A stretch of DNA of 64,000 bases, from assembly GCA_023475345.1 (NCBI GenBank), contig JAMCWD010000036.1, forward strand, positions 1-64,000. The letters run 5' to 3'. The stretch is from Chloroflexota bacterium (GTDB lineage: Bacteria > Vulcanimicrobiota > JAMCWD01). Under the pieces are notes generated by a model. The model was not told the origin of the DNA. It saw nothing but the letters and a program-made list of their open reading frames with translations, and did no database searches. Below are positions 1 through 8,313 of this stretch, one piece after another (position 1 is the first letter of the stretch; each line of letters opens with the position of its first letter). Both the position numbers and the translations under genes were made by a program.

Positions 1-303
1 TTTTCATGGTTAAATACTTCCTCGGGAAAGATTCCGAATCCAGATAAAAACCAGGTTTCAATAATCAGGGTCTGCCGCAGTTCCGTCCGATAAAAATTTC
101 ACAGGAATAACAGTTTGCCGCTGTCGCGTTTGAGTTCGTTAAGAATTGAAATTCAGGATGTCATCAAATCAATAAAGGCAGAGCTTCACGGGAAACATGT
201 TGAAGGTAATACAGGGGTGCCGGAGAACTATTTTACGTAAAAAATATTTCTCGAAAAATCGCCGGTTTTGTATCTTTAAAATTGAAATCTCATGAGGTCT
301 TTG
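1..303. other. Gene-free left edge
   Basis: I see no open reading frame of useful length, RNA gene or clear terminator here. The stretch contains only a short palindrome (TTTTACGTAAAA near 232-243) and moderately AT-rich sequence leading to the ribosome binding site of the first gene. A promoter for that gene probably lies in the last 100 bases, but I cannot pick a convincing -35/-10 pair. Confidence 0.5.
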
Positions 304-816
304 ATGGGAATAATATTTATAACCGGCCCGATAGGCGCCGGCAAATCGACGCTTGTTAAGAAAGCGATGGAGATAATCAGACCGGCCTCTCCCGCCGGTT
401 TATTTACAACAAGGAAAGCCGATAGCGGCGAAGTTATAATTACCGATTTCCATTTCACCAGGGAAGCCCTCATCGGAAAATTGGAAGAAGGAAAAGGTAT
501 GGTTCCGTGCCCGGAGGGATTTTGCGGCCTGGGGATTGAGGTTCTCGACAGTGTAACCGGATCAGATTTCCTGGTTATCGACGAGCTTGGTTTTTTGGAA
601 AATGCGGCGCCATGTTTTCGTTATAAAGTTTTCAAGGCTTTAGAAAAGGTTCAAAGCGGGCTTGTCGTCCTGAAGCAGGACGAAACGGTGTTTTTAAATG
701 CGCTTAAGACCTTTCCCGGTTCGAGGGTGTTGACCGTATCACGAGAGAACCGGGACGAATTGTTGTATGAATTATTGGATTACGCAAATGCCGGCGAAAG
801 ACGGCATACAGGATAA
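304..816 (+). CDS. THEP1-like nucleoside-triphosphatase
   Basis: This 170-residue P-loop protein resembles the NTPase_1/THEP1 family, small cytoplasmic enzymes that hydrolyse nucleoside triphosphates with no settled physiological role. Walker A (GPIGAGKST) is at residues 7-15. A GLFTTRKADSGEVII segment matches the family's strand after the P-loop, and the Walker B-like FLVIDELGFLE is near residue 90, as in the family's IDEIG-x-ME motif. I chose the ATG at 304 over the one at 292 because GAGG at 294-297 sits six bases upstream, whereas 292 has no Shine-Dalgarno sequence. The length is normal for the family. The gene stands alone, with a GC-rich hairpin after it. Family assignment is fairly secure; substrate is unknown. 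Confidence 0.75.
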   Translation: MGIIFITGPIGAGKSTLVKKAMEIIRPASPAGLFTTRKADSGEVIITDFHFTREALIGKLEEGKGMVPCPEGFCGLGIEVLDSVTGSDFLVIDELGFLENAAPCFRYKVFKALEKVQSGLVVLKQDETVFLNALKTFPGSRVLTVSRENRDELLYELLDYANAGERRHTG

Positions 817-821
817 GACAG

Positions 822-842
822 CCGTTTCCCGGAAGGGAACGG
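822..842 (+). terminator. Hairpin after the THEP1-like gene
   Basis: CCGTT(T)CCC and GGGAACGG form an eight-pair stem with one bulged T and a GGAA loop, starting a few bases after the stop codon. No U-tract follows, so it may stabilise the 3' end or be a weak terminator rather than a standard intrinsic one. Confidence 0.35.
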
Positions 843-1003
843 GGCGATGCTTAATACTATACAAAGAAAGTATCATTACGTGCTTTTGTTTAAGGTAATA
901 ATTATCCGACATTATCCAAAAAAATTATTTTCCGGGTATGAAGGAAAAAACTAAAAGATTTTGAATATAACCTCATCTTTTTATTTTGAAAGGGGATGAC
1001 TTT

Positions 1004-1342
1004 ATGAAGAAGTTAGTTGTGTTGGGGCTTGTTATCATTCTTGCTTTTACGGTATTGGGATGTTCCAGACCGCAAACCGCCCCAAGCACACCGCCTTCTG
1101 AGCAGGTTGAAACCCAGCCTGCGCCGGAGATGACTGAGAGCGTAACCGAAGTCCAGGTAGAGGAAACAGCCGCTCCCACAGAAGGCCAGCCCGCTCCTGA
1201 GATGACAGGTGCTCCCGCAGAAGGCCAGCCCGCTCCGGAAATGACCGGTCAGCCCGGTCCCGGTACCGAGCAGCCTGCTCCCGGCGAACAGACCGCGCCT
1301 GAAGGAAATGCGCCTCAGGAAAATGCTCCTGAAACAAAATAA
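1004..1342 (+). CDS. Proline/glutamate-rich lipoprotein
   Basis: This is a 112-residue secreted lipoprotein. The N-terminus (MKKLVVLGLVIILAFTVLGC) is a lysine-headed hydrophobic signal ending in a lipobox with Cys20 as the acylation site. The rest is low-complexity: repeated EGQPAPEMTG units and Pro/Glu/Thr-rich sequence without a globular domain, as in envelope spacer or wall-spanning lipoproteins. The start is the ATG at 1004, preceded by AAAGGGG; an upstream in-frame TTG at 986 would overlap that site and break the signal peptide. A strong terminator follows at once, so it is monocistronic. No enzymatic role can be inferred. The tandem PAPEMTG units may vary in number between strains. Confidence 0.7.
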   Translation: MKKLVVLGLVIILAFTVLGCSRPQTAPSTPPSEQVETQPAPEMTESVTEVQVEETAAPTEGQPAPEMTGAPAEGQPAPEMTGQPGPGTEQPAPGEQTAPEGNAPQENAPETK

Positions 1343-1360
1343 CATCAGGCAAATGTAAAG

Positions 1361-1387
1361 AAGAGCCTGCCGTTTTGGCAGGCTCTT
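1361..1387. terminator. Intrinsic terminator between convergent genes
   Basis: A perfect 11-bp stem, AAGAGCCTGCC with GGCAGGCTCTT, encloses a GTTTT loop. It lies 18 bases after the lipoprotein stop and about 45 bases beyond the stop of the opposite-strand TPR gene. It is T-rich on the plus-strand exit and followed by CTTTACATTT on the minus-strand exit, so it can serve both transcripts. Confidence 0.75.
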
Positions 1388-1430
1388 CTCTTCAAAAAAC
1401 ACCGAACCCGGACAATCAGTCAGCCCGTTA

Positions 1431-2447
1431 TTACTTGACCTGGAACGGGAACTTCAGATATTCCGTCCTGGTATTTTCTATGTTTACGGGCAGGATGATT
1501 GTAAATTCTTTTACGCCGGGTATCATAAGCGGGAAAGCCATCATTCCTCTAACATACATTCCCGGCATCAGCATTGAATTCACCATCAAAGACGGTGATT
1601 TTTTTTCCAGTTCATATGACAGCTTCGCATATTGTTCCGCACTTATAAGACGCTGGCTGTAAGCTTTGCCTGCAAACTGGCTTATTGAACTTGCCGCAGA
1701 AGATGTTTCTCCCCCGGCGGACATTTTGGCGCCCTTTGCGTCTATTACCATCCTTTTTTCGTCGCCGTTATAGGCATTTACCTGAACCAGTATAAGCGGA
1801 AGATTCGCCGACTGGAAAGGATACCTGGCAACCTCTACGTTAAGCCCTTCGACTTCCAGTACCTTGCGATCAAGCCGCTTGAAAATATTATAATATGAAG
1901 CCCTGGCTTTTTTCTGGTTGGGATCTATATCGACGACCTGCTTGTAGCATAAGGCGGCATCTTCAAGCATAAACTTTTTTTCGTATGCCTTCCCCATCGA
2001 ATAAATTGCGGCGATGTTTTCGGGGTTCTTTTTTACCTTTCTTGCTGAGAATGCAAGATCCGGGTCCGCCGACGGATCGATGATAAAATACCACTGTTTG
2101 GAAAAATTTTTTCCGTCGATCATCTGCCCGGTTAAGCTCTCTACCACTTTCCCCATCGGGAGCGGCACGCCGGGAGTAAAAGAAAGCATCAGGTCCCTCG
2201 TCCCGGGATCGATGACCTGCTGGAGGCCGAAGGTCATGTCTTCACCGTTGACAAGAAGCCTGAGAGATCCCGGTCTTATGCGGGAAGCCACGCCTGCAGG
2301 GATTACGGCCTTGAAGCCCAGGAACCTGCTTATCGAAGGGTTTGAAGGGCCCAGAAGATTGATCTTTATATCTTCCTGCGCGCCCCATGCGGCTCCGGGC
2401 ATTACAAGCAAAATAATTACAGCAAATAAAAGGCTCAAGCGTTTCAT
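1431..2447 (-). CDS. Exported protein with a TPR-like segment
   Basis: This 338-residue protein has a signal peptide (MKRLSLLFAVIILLVMPGAAWG, likely cleaved after AWG), so it works outside the cytoplasm. Residues about 40-130 look like a beta-rich domain with FTPGVPLPMGKVVESLTG. A single TPR-like helix pair follows near 160-200 (NPENIAAIYSMGKAYEKK, then ALCYKQVVDIDPNQKKAR). The C-terminal part has another beta-rich stretch. I chose the ATG at 2447 because GGAGGG lies just upstream and the signal peptide begins there; an upstream in-frame start at 2471 would add eight non-signal residues. I do not recognise the family. It is transcribed divergently from nadA, and the promoters share the 117-base gap. 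Confidence 0.65.
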   Translation of the reverse strand: MKRLSLLFAVIILLVMPGAAWGAQEDIKINLLGPSNPSISRFLGFKAVIPAGVASRIRPGSLRLLVNGEDMTFGLQQVIDPGTRDLMLSFTPGVPLPMGKVVESLTGQMIDGKNFSKQWYFIIDPSADPDLAFSARKVKKNPENIAAIYSMGKAYEKKFMLEDAALCYKQVVDIDPNQKKARASYYNIFKRLDRKVLEVEGLNVEVARYPFQSANLPLILVQVNAYNGDEKRMVIDAKGAKMSAGGETSSAASSISQFAGKAYSQRLISAEQYAKLSYELEKKSPSLMVNSMLMPGMYVRGMMAFPLMIPGVKEFTIILPVNIENTRTEYLKFPFQVK

Positions 2448-2564
2448 AAAATCCCTCCGGCACGATTTCAAACTTCATTCTATTTCACGGATGGGGTTCC
2501 TGCCGTGCAGGAAAAACATGCCGTAAATCCAATACAACATTTCACTAAATGGAAAGGTGTAACA

Positions 2565-3458
2565 ATGCCGATAATTGACAGCATCAAAGAGTGGAAAAAT
2601 AAGCGCCGGGCGGTCATACTCGTACACAACTATCAGCCCGGGGAGATCCAAGATATCGCCGATTTCCTCGGCGATTCGCTCGACCTTTCCCGCAGGGCTG
2701 CAAGCACCGATGCCGACGTCATAGTATTCTGCGGCGTCCATTTCATGGCGGAGACCGCGTACATCCTCTCCCCTCAAAAAAAGATCCTCCTGCCCGACCC
2801 GAACGCCGGATGCCCCCTTGCAGATACCATCACGGTTGATCAATTGAGGAAACTCAAATCTGAAAACCCCGGCGCAAAAGTCGTCTGCTATGTAAATACG
2901 TCGGCTGCGATTAAAGCCGAAAGCGACGTGTGCTGTACCTCGCAAAACGCCGTAGAAATAGTGCGGAGGCTGGGCGGCGCTCCCGTCATCTTTATACCCG
3001 ATTGTAACCTGGGAGATTACGTTTCGAGACAACTGGGAAAAGACTTGGTATTACACCCGGGGTCATGCCCCACGCATGATAATGTTCTCGTGAAAGAAGT
3101 CCTCGACGTAAAATCCCGTTACCCCGATGCGGTATTGATGGCACATCCCGAATGTCACAGGGACGTCCTCAAGCTTTGCGATTTTGTCGGCGGCACATCG
3201 GCAATGCTGAAATTCGCCCGTGAAACAAAGGCCCGCACCATCATAGTAGGGACGGAAAAAGGCATTATTTACAGGTTGAAAAAGGAAAACCCGGATAAGG
3301 AATTTATCCCGGCATCGGAAAAACTCGTCTGCCGGAACATGAAGCTCGTCACGCTTGAGAAAGTGCAGAACGCCCTTGTAAATATGGATTGTGAAGTCCG
3401 CGTCCCCGAAGACATCCGCACAAAGGCGCTGGGCGCAATACAGGCGATGCTTGCATAA
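2565..3458 (+). CDS. nadA: Quinolinate synthase NadA
   Basis: NadA condenses iminoaspartate with dihydroxyacetone phosphate to quinolinate using a [4Fe-4S] cluster. The 297-residue product matches the short NadA form. Family signatures are present: NYQPGEIQDIADFLGDS near residue 24, FCGVHFMAETAYIL near 60, DPNAGCPLAD, VNTSAAIKAESDVCCTS, HPGSCPTHDNV, MAHPECHRDVLKLCDFVGG, VGTEKGIIYRL and LVCRNMK near 270. The cysteines in the FCGVH, central and LVCRN blocks are the expected cluster ligands. I chose the ATG at 2565 (MPIIDSIKEW) because it follows AAAGGTG and gives the usual N-terminus; an in-frame start at 2505 adds 20 atypical residues. It leads nadA-nadB-nadC. Confidence 0.95.
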   Translation: MPIIDSIKEWKNKRRAVILVHNYQPGEIQDIADFLGDSLDLSRRAASTDADVIVFCGVHFMAETAYILSPQKKILLPDPNAGCPLADTITVDQLRKLKSENPGAKVVCYVNTSAAIKAESDVCCTSQNAVEIVRRLGGAPVIFIPDCNLGDYVSRQLGKDLVLHPGSCPTHDNVLVKEVLDVKSRYPDAVLMAHPECHRDVLKLCDFVGGTSAMLKFARETKARTIIVGTEKGIIYRLKKENPDKEFIPASEKLVCRNMKLVTLEKVQNALVNMDCEVRVPEDIRTKALGAIQAMLA

Positions 3459-3509
3459 CTTTCTTCAATGCAGGATTTGGATCAGACCTGAGAGAACCAG
3501 TACCCTGCT

Positions 3510-5114
3510 ATGAAATTTAAAACCAGACATTACGATTTTATAATAGTCGGAAGCGGGGTTGCGGGCCTCAGCTTCGCACTGGGGACAAAGGATCTCAAAG
3601 GGCTGACCATCGCAAGGTCATCACTGACCCGCACCAATACGAACCTGGCCCAGGGCGGCATAGCGGCCGCCGTAGGCGAAGGCGATTCTCCCGAATTACA
3701 TCTCGAAGATACGCTGAGAGCCGGCGCCGGGCTGTGCGACAGGGCCGCCGTCGAAGTGCTCGTCAATGAAGCCCCGGAAGCAATACGCCGCCTTGTAGAT
3801 ATGGGAGCGTCATTCGACAGGCGTCCCGACGGGAGCTTCGACCTGTCCCGCGAAGGCGCCCACTCGAGAAGGCGCGTCCTCCATGCGCGCGGCTACGAAA
3901 CCGGCAAAGAAGTCCAGGAAACTCTTCTGAAATCCGTGAAGAAAATCGGGATAGAACTCGGAGCAGGCTTTTTCTGCCTGGACCTGGTCGTCGATAACGG
4001 CCGTGTTACCGGGATCTGGGCATGGGACGAAAATAACGGGGAGCTTCATTGTATCCTGGCTCCTATTGTGATGCTTGCGACGGGCGGCTGCGGCGAATTA
4101 TACCTTTATACCACCAATAGCTGGCTTTCAGGCGGCGACGGCTTCTCGATTGCATACCGGGCAGGCGCGGTGATACGCGACCCGGAGATGATCCAGTTTC
4201 ATCCCACGGCCCTGTTTTTGCCGGGGTATCCCGAAGGCGAGCCTCTGCCGCTTATAACCGAAGCCCTGCGAGGCGACGGGGCGGCTCTGCATAACGCCGC
4301 CGGGGAACAATTCATGCTCAGGTACCATCCCGACGGGGAGCTTGCACCCCGCGACATAACAACGCTTGCCATATTCACGGAGATGGAAAAGGAAAAATCG
4401 AACTGTGTATTCCTCGACGTGAGCGGCGTCGAAGCGTTCCCGGAACGCTTCCCATATATTTACGAGGAGTGTATCAGGAACGGGATAACGCCGGGCAAAG
4501 ATAAGATCCCCGTAACCCCGGCCATGCATTATTCGATGGGCGGGATAAAAACCGATATCGACGGCCATGCTGCGCTGCCGGGCCTTTATGCCGCCGGAGA
4601 AGTTTCTTCCACCGGCGTCCACGGGGCCAACAGGCTTGCAAGCAATTCCCTCCTGGAGGGGCTTGTTTTCGGGGACAGGGCCGCAAAGGCCGCCGTCAGG
4701 GACTTTCCCCGTATGCCGAAGCCGGAAACGCCGGGAGAATACCTGTCGTTCCCATCGGAAGGAGTTCCATCTGAAGAGACCCTGCTTGAGATTAAGAAAA
4801 ATATACGGAGATTGTTGTGGAGTAATGCGGGCATTGTCCGGAGCGAAGAAAGCCTCTGTAACGCCCTGTCCGAGCTTGACAGGATGGAGCAATTGTTTGA
4901 AAGCGAAAAAAATATTTTTGACCCTGCATTAGTCCCGCTTAATTACTCTGTAAGAAACGCCCTGACAATGTCAAAGCTCATAGCGACGGGCGCATACAAC
5001 AGGAGGGAAAGCAGGGGAGCTCACAAAAGGTGCGATTTCCCCGAACCCGTATCTCCCGAAGGAAAACATACCGAACTGGTTGTAAATAAACCAGTGCCCG
5101 AACCAATAGGCTGA
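3510..5114 (+). CDS. nadB: L-aspartate oxidase NadB
   Basis: NadB is the FAD enzyme that oxidises L-aspartate to iminoaspartate, the unstable substrate passed to NadA; it can use fumarate or oxygen as acceptor. The 534-residue product has the dinucleotide-binding GSGVAGLSFAL at residues 11-21, TNLAQGGIAAAV near 47, ATGGCGELY near 193, IQFHPTALF near 228, TEALRGDGA, HYSMGGIKTD near 343 and the C-terminal GLYAAGEVSSTGVHGANRLA block near 365, all typical of the succinate dehydrogenase/NadB flavoprotein family. The helical C-terminal domain is complete. It starts 51 bases after nadA and ends 3 bases before nadC, so the three are almost certainly co-transcribed. Confidence 0.95.
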   Translation: MKFKTRHYDFIIVGSGVAGLSFALGTKDLKGLTIARSSLTRTNTNLAQGGIAAAVGEGDSPELHLEDTLRAGAGLCDRAAVEVLVNEAPEAIRRLVDMGASFDRRPDGSFDLSREGAHSRRRVLHARGYETGKEVQETLLKSVKKIGIELGAGFFCLDLVVDNGRVTGIWAWDENNGELHCILAPIVMLATGGCGELYLYTTNSWLSGGDGFSIAYRAGAVIRDPEMIQFHPTALFLPGYPEGEPLPLITEALRGDGAALHNAAGEQFMLRYHPDGELAPRDITTLAIFTEMEKEKSNCVFLDVSGVEAFPERFPYIYEECIRNGITPGKDKIPVTPAMHYSMGGIKTDIDGHAALPGLYAAGEVSSTGVHGANRLASNSLLEGLVFGDRAAKAAVRDFPRMPKPETPGEYLSFPSEGVPSEETLLEIKKNIRRLLWSNAGIVRSEESLCNALSELDRMEQLFESEKNIFDPALVPLNYSVRNALTMSKLIATGAYNRRESRGAHKRCDFPEPVSPEGKHTELVVNKPVPEPIG

Positions 5115-5117
5115 AAG

Positions 5118-5966
5118 ATGATAATACCGTCAAGGGAATATATAGATTCGATAGTAGAAAAGGCTCTTGAGGAAGACGTCGGGCCGGGCGATATAACAAC
5201 ATCGATCCTTGTCCCGCCGGGCGTGAAAAGCCGGGCGTCCCTCATATTCAAGGAGGACGGCGTTCTTGCCGGGCTTGATTTCGCCGATGCAGTATTTAAA
5301 AAGCTGGACCCGGCGGTGAAATTTTTCCCTGCCGCATCGGACGGGGAATTCATAAAAGCAGGCCGGACGGCGGCCTCATGGGAGGGGAACGCCGCAGCGC
5401 TCCTTACCGGGGAGCGCACGGCGCTTAATTTCGTCCAGCACCTTTCGGGCATCGCCACATACACCAGGAGGCTCACGGATCTTCTGAAAGGGAGCAGGAC
5501 GAGGCTTCTGGATACCAGGAAAACCATACCGGGATTGAGGCTTGCCGAAAAGTACGCGGTGGCGTCCGGCGGCGGGAAGAATCACCGGATGGGGCTTTAC
5601 GACCAGGTTTTGATTAAAAACAATCACCTGGAATTTTATCCCGATATATCTGAAGCCGTAAAGAAAGCCCGTTCGGGCGCGCCTGAAAGCATCAAGGTGG
5701 AAGTCGAGGTCAGGAAGCTGGATGAGATAGAGCCTGTCATAAATGCGGGGACCGATATAATTTTGCTTGACAACATGGATGACCGGACAGTCGGGGAGGC
5801 TATGAAAATAATCGCCGGAAGGGTGCCGGCTGAAGTTTCGGGCGGCATTACCGAAGACAGGCTTGTAGTATTGAAAAATATCGGAGTCGATTATATCTCG
5901 ATGGGGAAGCTGACCCATTCCGTAAAGGCGCTCGATGTCCATTTGCTGCTTGAGCAGGCAGGGTAA
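5118..5966 (+). CDS. nadC: Nicotinate-nucleotide pyrophosphorylase NadC
   Basis: NadC (quinolinate phosphoribosyltransferase) joins quinolinate to PRPP and decarboxylates it to nicotinate mononucleotide. The 282-residue protein has full family length. Signatures are EEDVGPGDITT at residues 18-28, LNFVQHLSGIAT near 108, DTRKTIPGLRLAEKYAV near 134, GGGKNHRMGLYDQVLIKNNH near 155, VEVEVRKLDE, DIILLDNM near 215 and EVSGGI near 238, which includes the substrate-binding arginines and lysines. Its ATG follows the nadB stop by three bases, indicating translational coupling. With nadA and nadB it completes the aspartate-to-NaMN pathway. Confidence 0.95.
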   Translation: MIIPSREYIDSIVEKALEEDVGPGDITTSILVPPGVKSRASLIFKEDGVLAGLDFADAVFKKLDPAVKFFPAASDGEFIKAGRTAASWEGNAAALLTGERTALNFVQHLSGIATYTRRLTDLLKGSRTRLLDTRKTIPGLRLAEKYAVASGGGKNHRMGLYDQVLIKNNHLEFYPDISEAVKKARSGAPESIKVEVEVRKLDEIEPVINAGTDIILLDNMDDRTVGEAMKIIAGRVPAEVSGGITEDRLVVLKNIGVDYISMGKLTHSVKALDVHLLLEQAG

Positions 5967-6078
5967 GAATATTTAAGCTGACATTATAGCGGGCACACTT
6001 CATGCGTTGTACTATCTATTAAGGCATGCCAGTAAAGGAAAAAGAGCCGCTGTGGGGAATATTTTCCTCACGGGGGTG

Positions 6079-6123
6079 ATGGGAATGGTAATCAAAAAAG
6101 CGCTTGAGAGCGCGGTCAGGTGA
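6079..6123 (+). other. Short open frame with KALES motif
   Basis: This is a 14-codon frame (MGMVIKKALESAVR, TGA stop) ending seven bases before the zinc-ribbon gene. Its last eight codons match those of a second short frame at 7221-7277: both encode KALES-[A/T]-V-[R/K], and the differences are mostly synonymous or conservative. Whether it is translated is unknown. It could be a leader peptide or a shared small protein fragment. Confidence 0.3.
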
Positions 6124-6130
6124 GCAGGCA

Positions 6131-6340
6131 ATGGCACGGGTAGATAAAGTAACCGCTCACTGCCCCGTTTGTAATAAAACGACGGTATTTTCAAAATCAT
6201 ATTTTGAAGAAACTCTCCCCGACTGGCTGTTATACCTGGTAACGGGGTTGAGGCTGATCGGCTTTCTGTTTAGCATGGTTCACGGTTTATTCGTGCCACA
6301 TCGTTGTGAGGAGTGTGGTCACGGCAGGCGCCTGCCGTAA
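6131..6340 (+). CDS. Small zinc-ribbon protein with a membrane segment
   Basis: The product is 69 residues with CPVC near residue 11 and CEEC near 60, which together could bind one zinc ion. Between them is a hydrophobic stretch (WLLYLVTGLRLIGFLFSMVHGLF) long enough for one membrane segment or a buried hairpin. The start is the ATG at 6131; a further-upstream GTG frame has no better ribosome binding site. It lies 160 bases after nadC and 90 before a SIMPL-domain gene. I do not recognise a named family. The spacing of the two Cys pairs resembles short zinc-ribbon proteins with DUF names only. Function unknown. Confidence 0.5.
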   Translation: MARVDKVTAHCPVCNKTTVFSKSYFEETLPDWLLYLVTGLRLIGFLFSMVHGLFVPHRCEECGHGRRLP

Positions 6341-6398
6341 GGTTTCATGCTGCCGGGTTTTTTGTCCCAGCCCCGGTATATTGTTGGAAAATCTATGA

Positions 6399-6404
6399 TA
6401 TAAT
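6399..6404 (+). promoter_or_regulatory. Candidate -10 box for the SIMPL-domain gene
   Basis: A consensus TATAAT lies 26 bases before the ATG at 6430. The -35 region is poor (TTGTTG ends only 12 bases upstream), so this is a suggestion only. The ribosome binding site AAGGGGGGAG at 6415-6424 is strong. Confidence 0.35.
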
Positions 6405-6429
6405 AAAATTTCAGAAGGGGGGAGAAAAC

Positions 6430-7203
6430 ATGAAAAAAATCTTCGGTATTTTTTTGTTCGTGTGTATTCTTTTTCTGGTTGTAGGGAGCGGTCATTCCCA
6501 GGAAGCAGTCCCTTTGAAGACAATCGAGGTTGTTGCATCAGGCAAGGTCGAGGTAGTTCCTGATACGGTAATCATAAAGGTGCTTGCCCGCTCTTCTTCC
6601 GGCATTATGGCGGACGCCCTGACCCTGAACGAGAAAAAGGTTGACAGGATCAAAGAGGCGATAGAAAACCTGAGAATAACTAAAGAACAGGTCGATATCT
6701 CGGACACCAAAATAAATTCTGACGAAAGATCTGCATTCTATTCCCAATCCGAGGCATTAAAATATAGCGCTACCGTTATTTTTACCATCAGGATGAAAAT
6801 AGAAAAAACGGCCCCCAAACCCGTTGAGAAAAAAGTTGAAAAGATCCTGGATGCCCTTGTGAGAGCTGACGCTTCCCTGTGTGATATCCAGGAAAATATT
6901 TATCCGCCCCGTTTCATTCCTGTAGCTTTCTCTATCACAAACGCCCGGCAATATGAAAGCAAAATCCTTGAGAGCGCCTTACAGGAAGCAAAGATAAAAG
7001 CAGAAGCTCTGGCGAAGACAATGAATGTTCAATTAGGTGAAATTCAGGAAGTTGAAATCCTTTCCCCCTTGAAAAAAAGCGGGGATCTTACAATCTACAG
7101 CCGCTGTTTTCCGGCTCTGGATGAAGAAGAAATGTTCTCTTCCGGCACATTAAAAGAGATCCCACTCACCATATACTTAACTGTGAAGTATAGCTTCAAA
7201 TAA
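6430..7203 (+). CDS. Exported SIMPL-domain (DUF541) protein
   Basis: This 257-residue protein has a signal peptide (MKKIFGIFLFVCILFLVVGSGHS) and one SIMPL/DUF541 domain. The family is recognised by the opening strand IEVVASGKVEVVPDTVIIKV near residue 37, the helix ALTLNEKKVDRIKEAI near 65 and the pattern ALKYSATVIFTIRM near 115, followed by a second half with YESKILESALQEAKIKAEALAKTM near 175. Members are periplasmic or outer-membrane-associated and are linked to oxidative-stress or envelope phenotypes; no enzymatic activity is established. The ATG at 6430 follows GGGGGGAG. Length is typical. The gene is followed by a short open frame and the DUF3800 gene. Confidence 0.8.
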   Translation: MKKIFGIFLFVCILFLVVGSGHSQEAVPLKTIEVVASGKVEVVPDTVIIKVLARSSSGIMADALTLNEKKVDRIKEAIENLRITKEQVDISDTKINSDERSAFYSQSEALKYSATVIFTIRMKIEKTAPKPVEKKVEKILDALVRADASLCDIQENIYPPRFIPVAFSITNARQYESKILESALQEAKIKAEALAKTMNVQLGEIQEVEILSPLKKSGDLTIYSRCFPALDEEEMFSSGTLKEIPLTIYLTVKYSFK

Positions 7204-7220
7204 TCAGGCGTATCCGGGCA

Positions 7221-7277
7221 GTGATCAATTCGGCAAAGGCGCTTGAGAGCACAGTTAAATTAAGGTTGGAGCAATAA
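7221..7277 (+). other. Second short KALES open frame
   Basis: This GTG-initiated 18-codon frame has its TAA stop directly abutting the ATG of the DUF3800 gene at 7278. It shares KALES-[A/T]-V-[R/K] with the frame at 6079-6123. The abutting stop and start would allow translational coupling. Coding status is unproven. Confidence 0.3.
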
Positions 7278-8042
7278 ATGTTTATAATGTATGTAGATGA
7301 AAGCGGCGATTGTGGGTTGACAAGTTCACCAACCAATTTGTTTATTCTGGCAGGGTTGGTAATACATGAATTGCGCTGGAAACCCTGCTTGGAAGAACTG
7401 ATACGATTCAGGAAATCTTTGAAGGAAAGGTTTGGCCTTCATCTCAGAGAAGAATTTCATGCAAGCAAATTTATAACCAGGCCAGGGGACATGTTAAGAA
7501 TTCCCCGGCACAAAAGACTTGAAATGATTCGCCATTATGCTGACTTTTTGGACAACCTTGAAGGAGTTAATTTGTTTTATGTTGTTGTTCAAAAGGAAGG
7601 CAAGGAATCGAATTATAATGTATTTGAAAAGGCATGGACAGTTCTTATTCAACGATTCGAAAATACAATAAAGAATAGAAACTTTTCTGGCCCACTTAAT
7701 CCAGATGAAAAGGGATTGATTATCTGTGATGATACAGATAACAGAAAATTAATGAGTTTGGTTAGAAAAATGCGTAAGTATAATCCCATACCAAACATGC
7801 GAAGTTTTGGAGCAGGGTATAGGAATATTCCAATCAACTATATCATCGAAGATCCCTTTTTCAGAAATTCTGAACATTCATATTTCATTCAATCAGTAGA
7901 TTTGGCAGCCTACCTTTTGTTTCAATTTATTAAACCCAATAATTTTATGAGGAAAAAAGGGGGTAACAACTATTATAAAAGATTTTCCAAAATATTATGT
8001 GAACACATATCAACAAAATATAAAGGGGTAGTGGTGTTGTGA
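7278..8042 (+). CDS. DUF3800 domain protein, AT-rich
   Basis: This 254-residue cytoplasmic protein has the DUF3800 hallmarks: MYVDESGDCG near the N-terminus with an acidic pair, a following FILAGLVI strand, a central IICDDTDNRKL near residue 150 and the C-terminal IQSVDLAAYLLFQ near 210. The conserved acidic residues suggest an RNase H-like nuclease fold. DUF3800 genes often occur on mobile or defence islands, but the biochemical role is not established. The gene is visibly richer in A and T than its neighbours, uses more AAT/AAA/TTT codons and lacks local operon partners, which suggests recent acquisition. GGTTGGAG precedes the ATG. Confidence 0.75.
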   Translation: MFIMYVDESGDCGLTSSPTNLFILAGLVIHELRWKPCLEELIRFRKSLKERFGLHLREEFHASKFITRPGDMLRIPRHKRLEMIRHYADFLDNLEGVNLFYVVVQKEGKESNYNVFEKAWTVLIQRFENTIKNRNFSGPLNPDEKGLIICDDTDNRKLMSLVRKMRKYNPIPNMRSFGAGYRNIPINYIIEDPFFRNSEHSYFIQSVDLAAYLLFQFIKPNNFMRKKGGNNYYKRFSKILCEHISTKYKGVVVL

Positions 8043-8051
8043 AAAATTTAA

Positions 8052-8067
8052 GGGAGCTTACGCTCCC
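8052..8067 (+). terminator. Hairpin after the DUF3800 gene
   Basis: GGGAGC-TTAC-GCTCCC is a perfect six-pair hairpin ten bases after the stop codon. A second small inverted repeat, GGAG/CTCC, follows. There is no U-tract, so termination strength is uncertain. Confidence 0.4.
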
Positions 8068-8184
8068 GGAGGAATCCTACTCCTCAGATATGCTGAGTTT
8101 CAGATTCCAATTAAATTATAGCATAAATGGTGATGTTTCGCAAAGGCCTGTATGAGACCATAATATATTGGACTCTTACTCTCC

Positions 8185-8214
8185 TTTACTTTGCCTTTGA
8201 ATCTATGTTATAAT
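8185..8214 (+). promoter_or_regulatory. Candidate promoter of ftsE-ftsX-M23
   Basis: TATAAT at 8209-8214 is preceded at 18 bases by TTTACT (8185-8190) in the 270-base gap before ftsE. The start point would fall near 8221, leaving a leader of about 90 bases. The -35 match is modest. Confidence 0.4.
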
Positions 8215-8313
8215 TTTTTCAGTGTTTAAGCCGATTTTTTTAATCCGTCCCCGGAGGGGACAGGATGTTGATATATTATCGGCAATTTTTCTATTCATGC
8301 CCGGAGGCATAAT

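Noticed and set aside
4128..4892. 254-codon minus-strand open frame in nadB
   Set aside because: NadB is conserved along this whole region, so the antisense frame is incidental.
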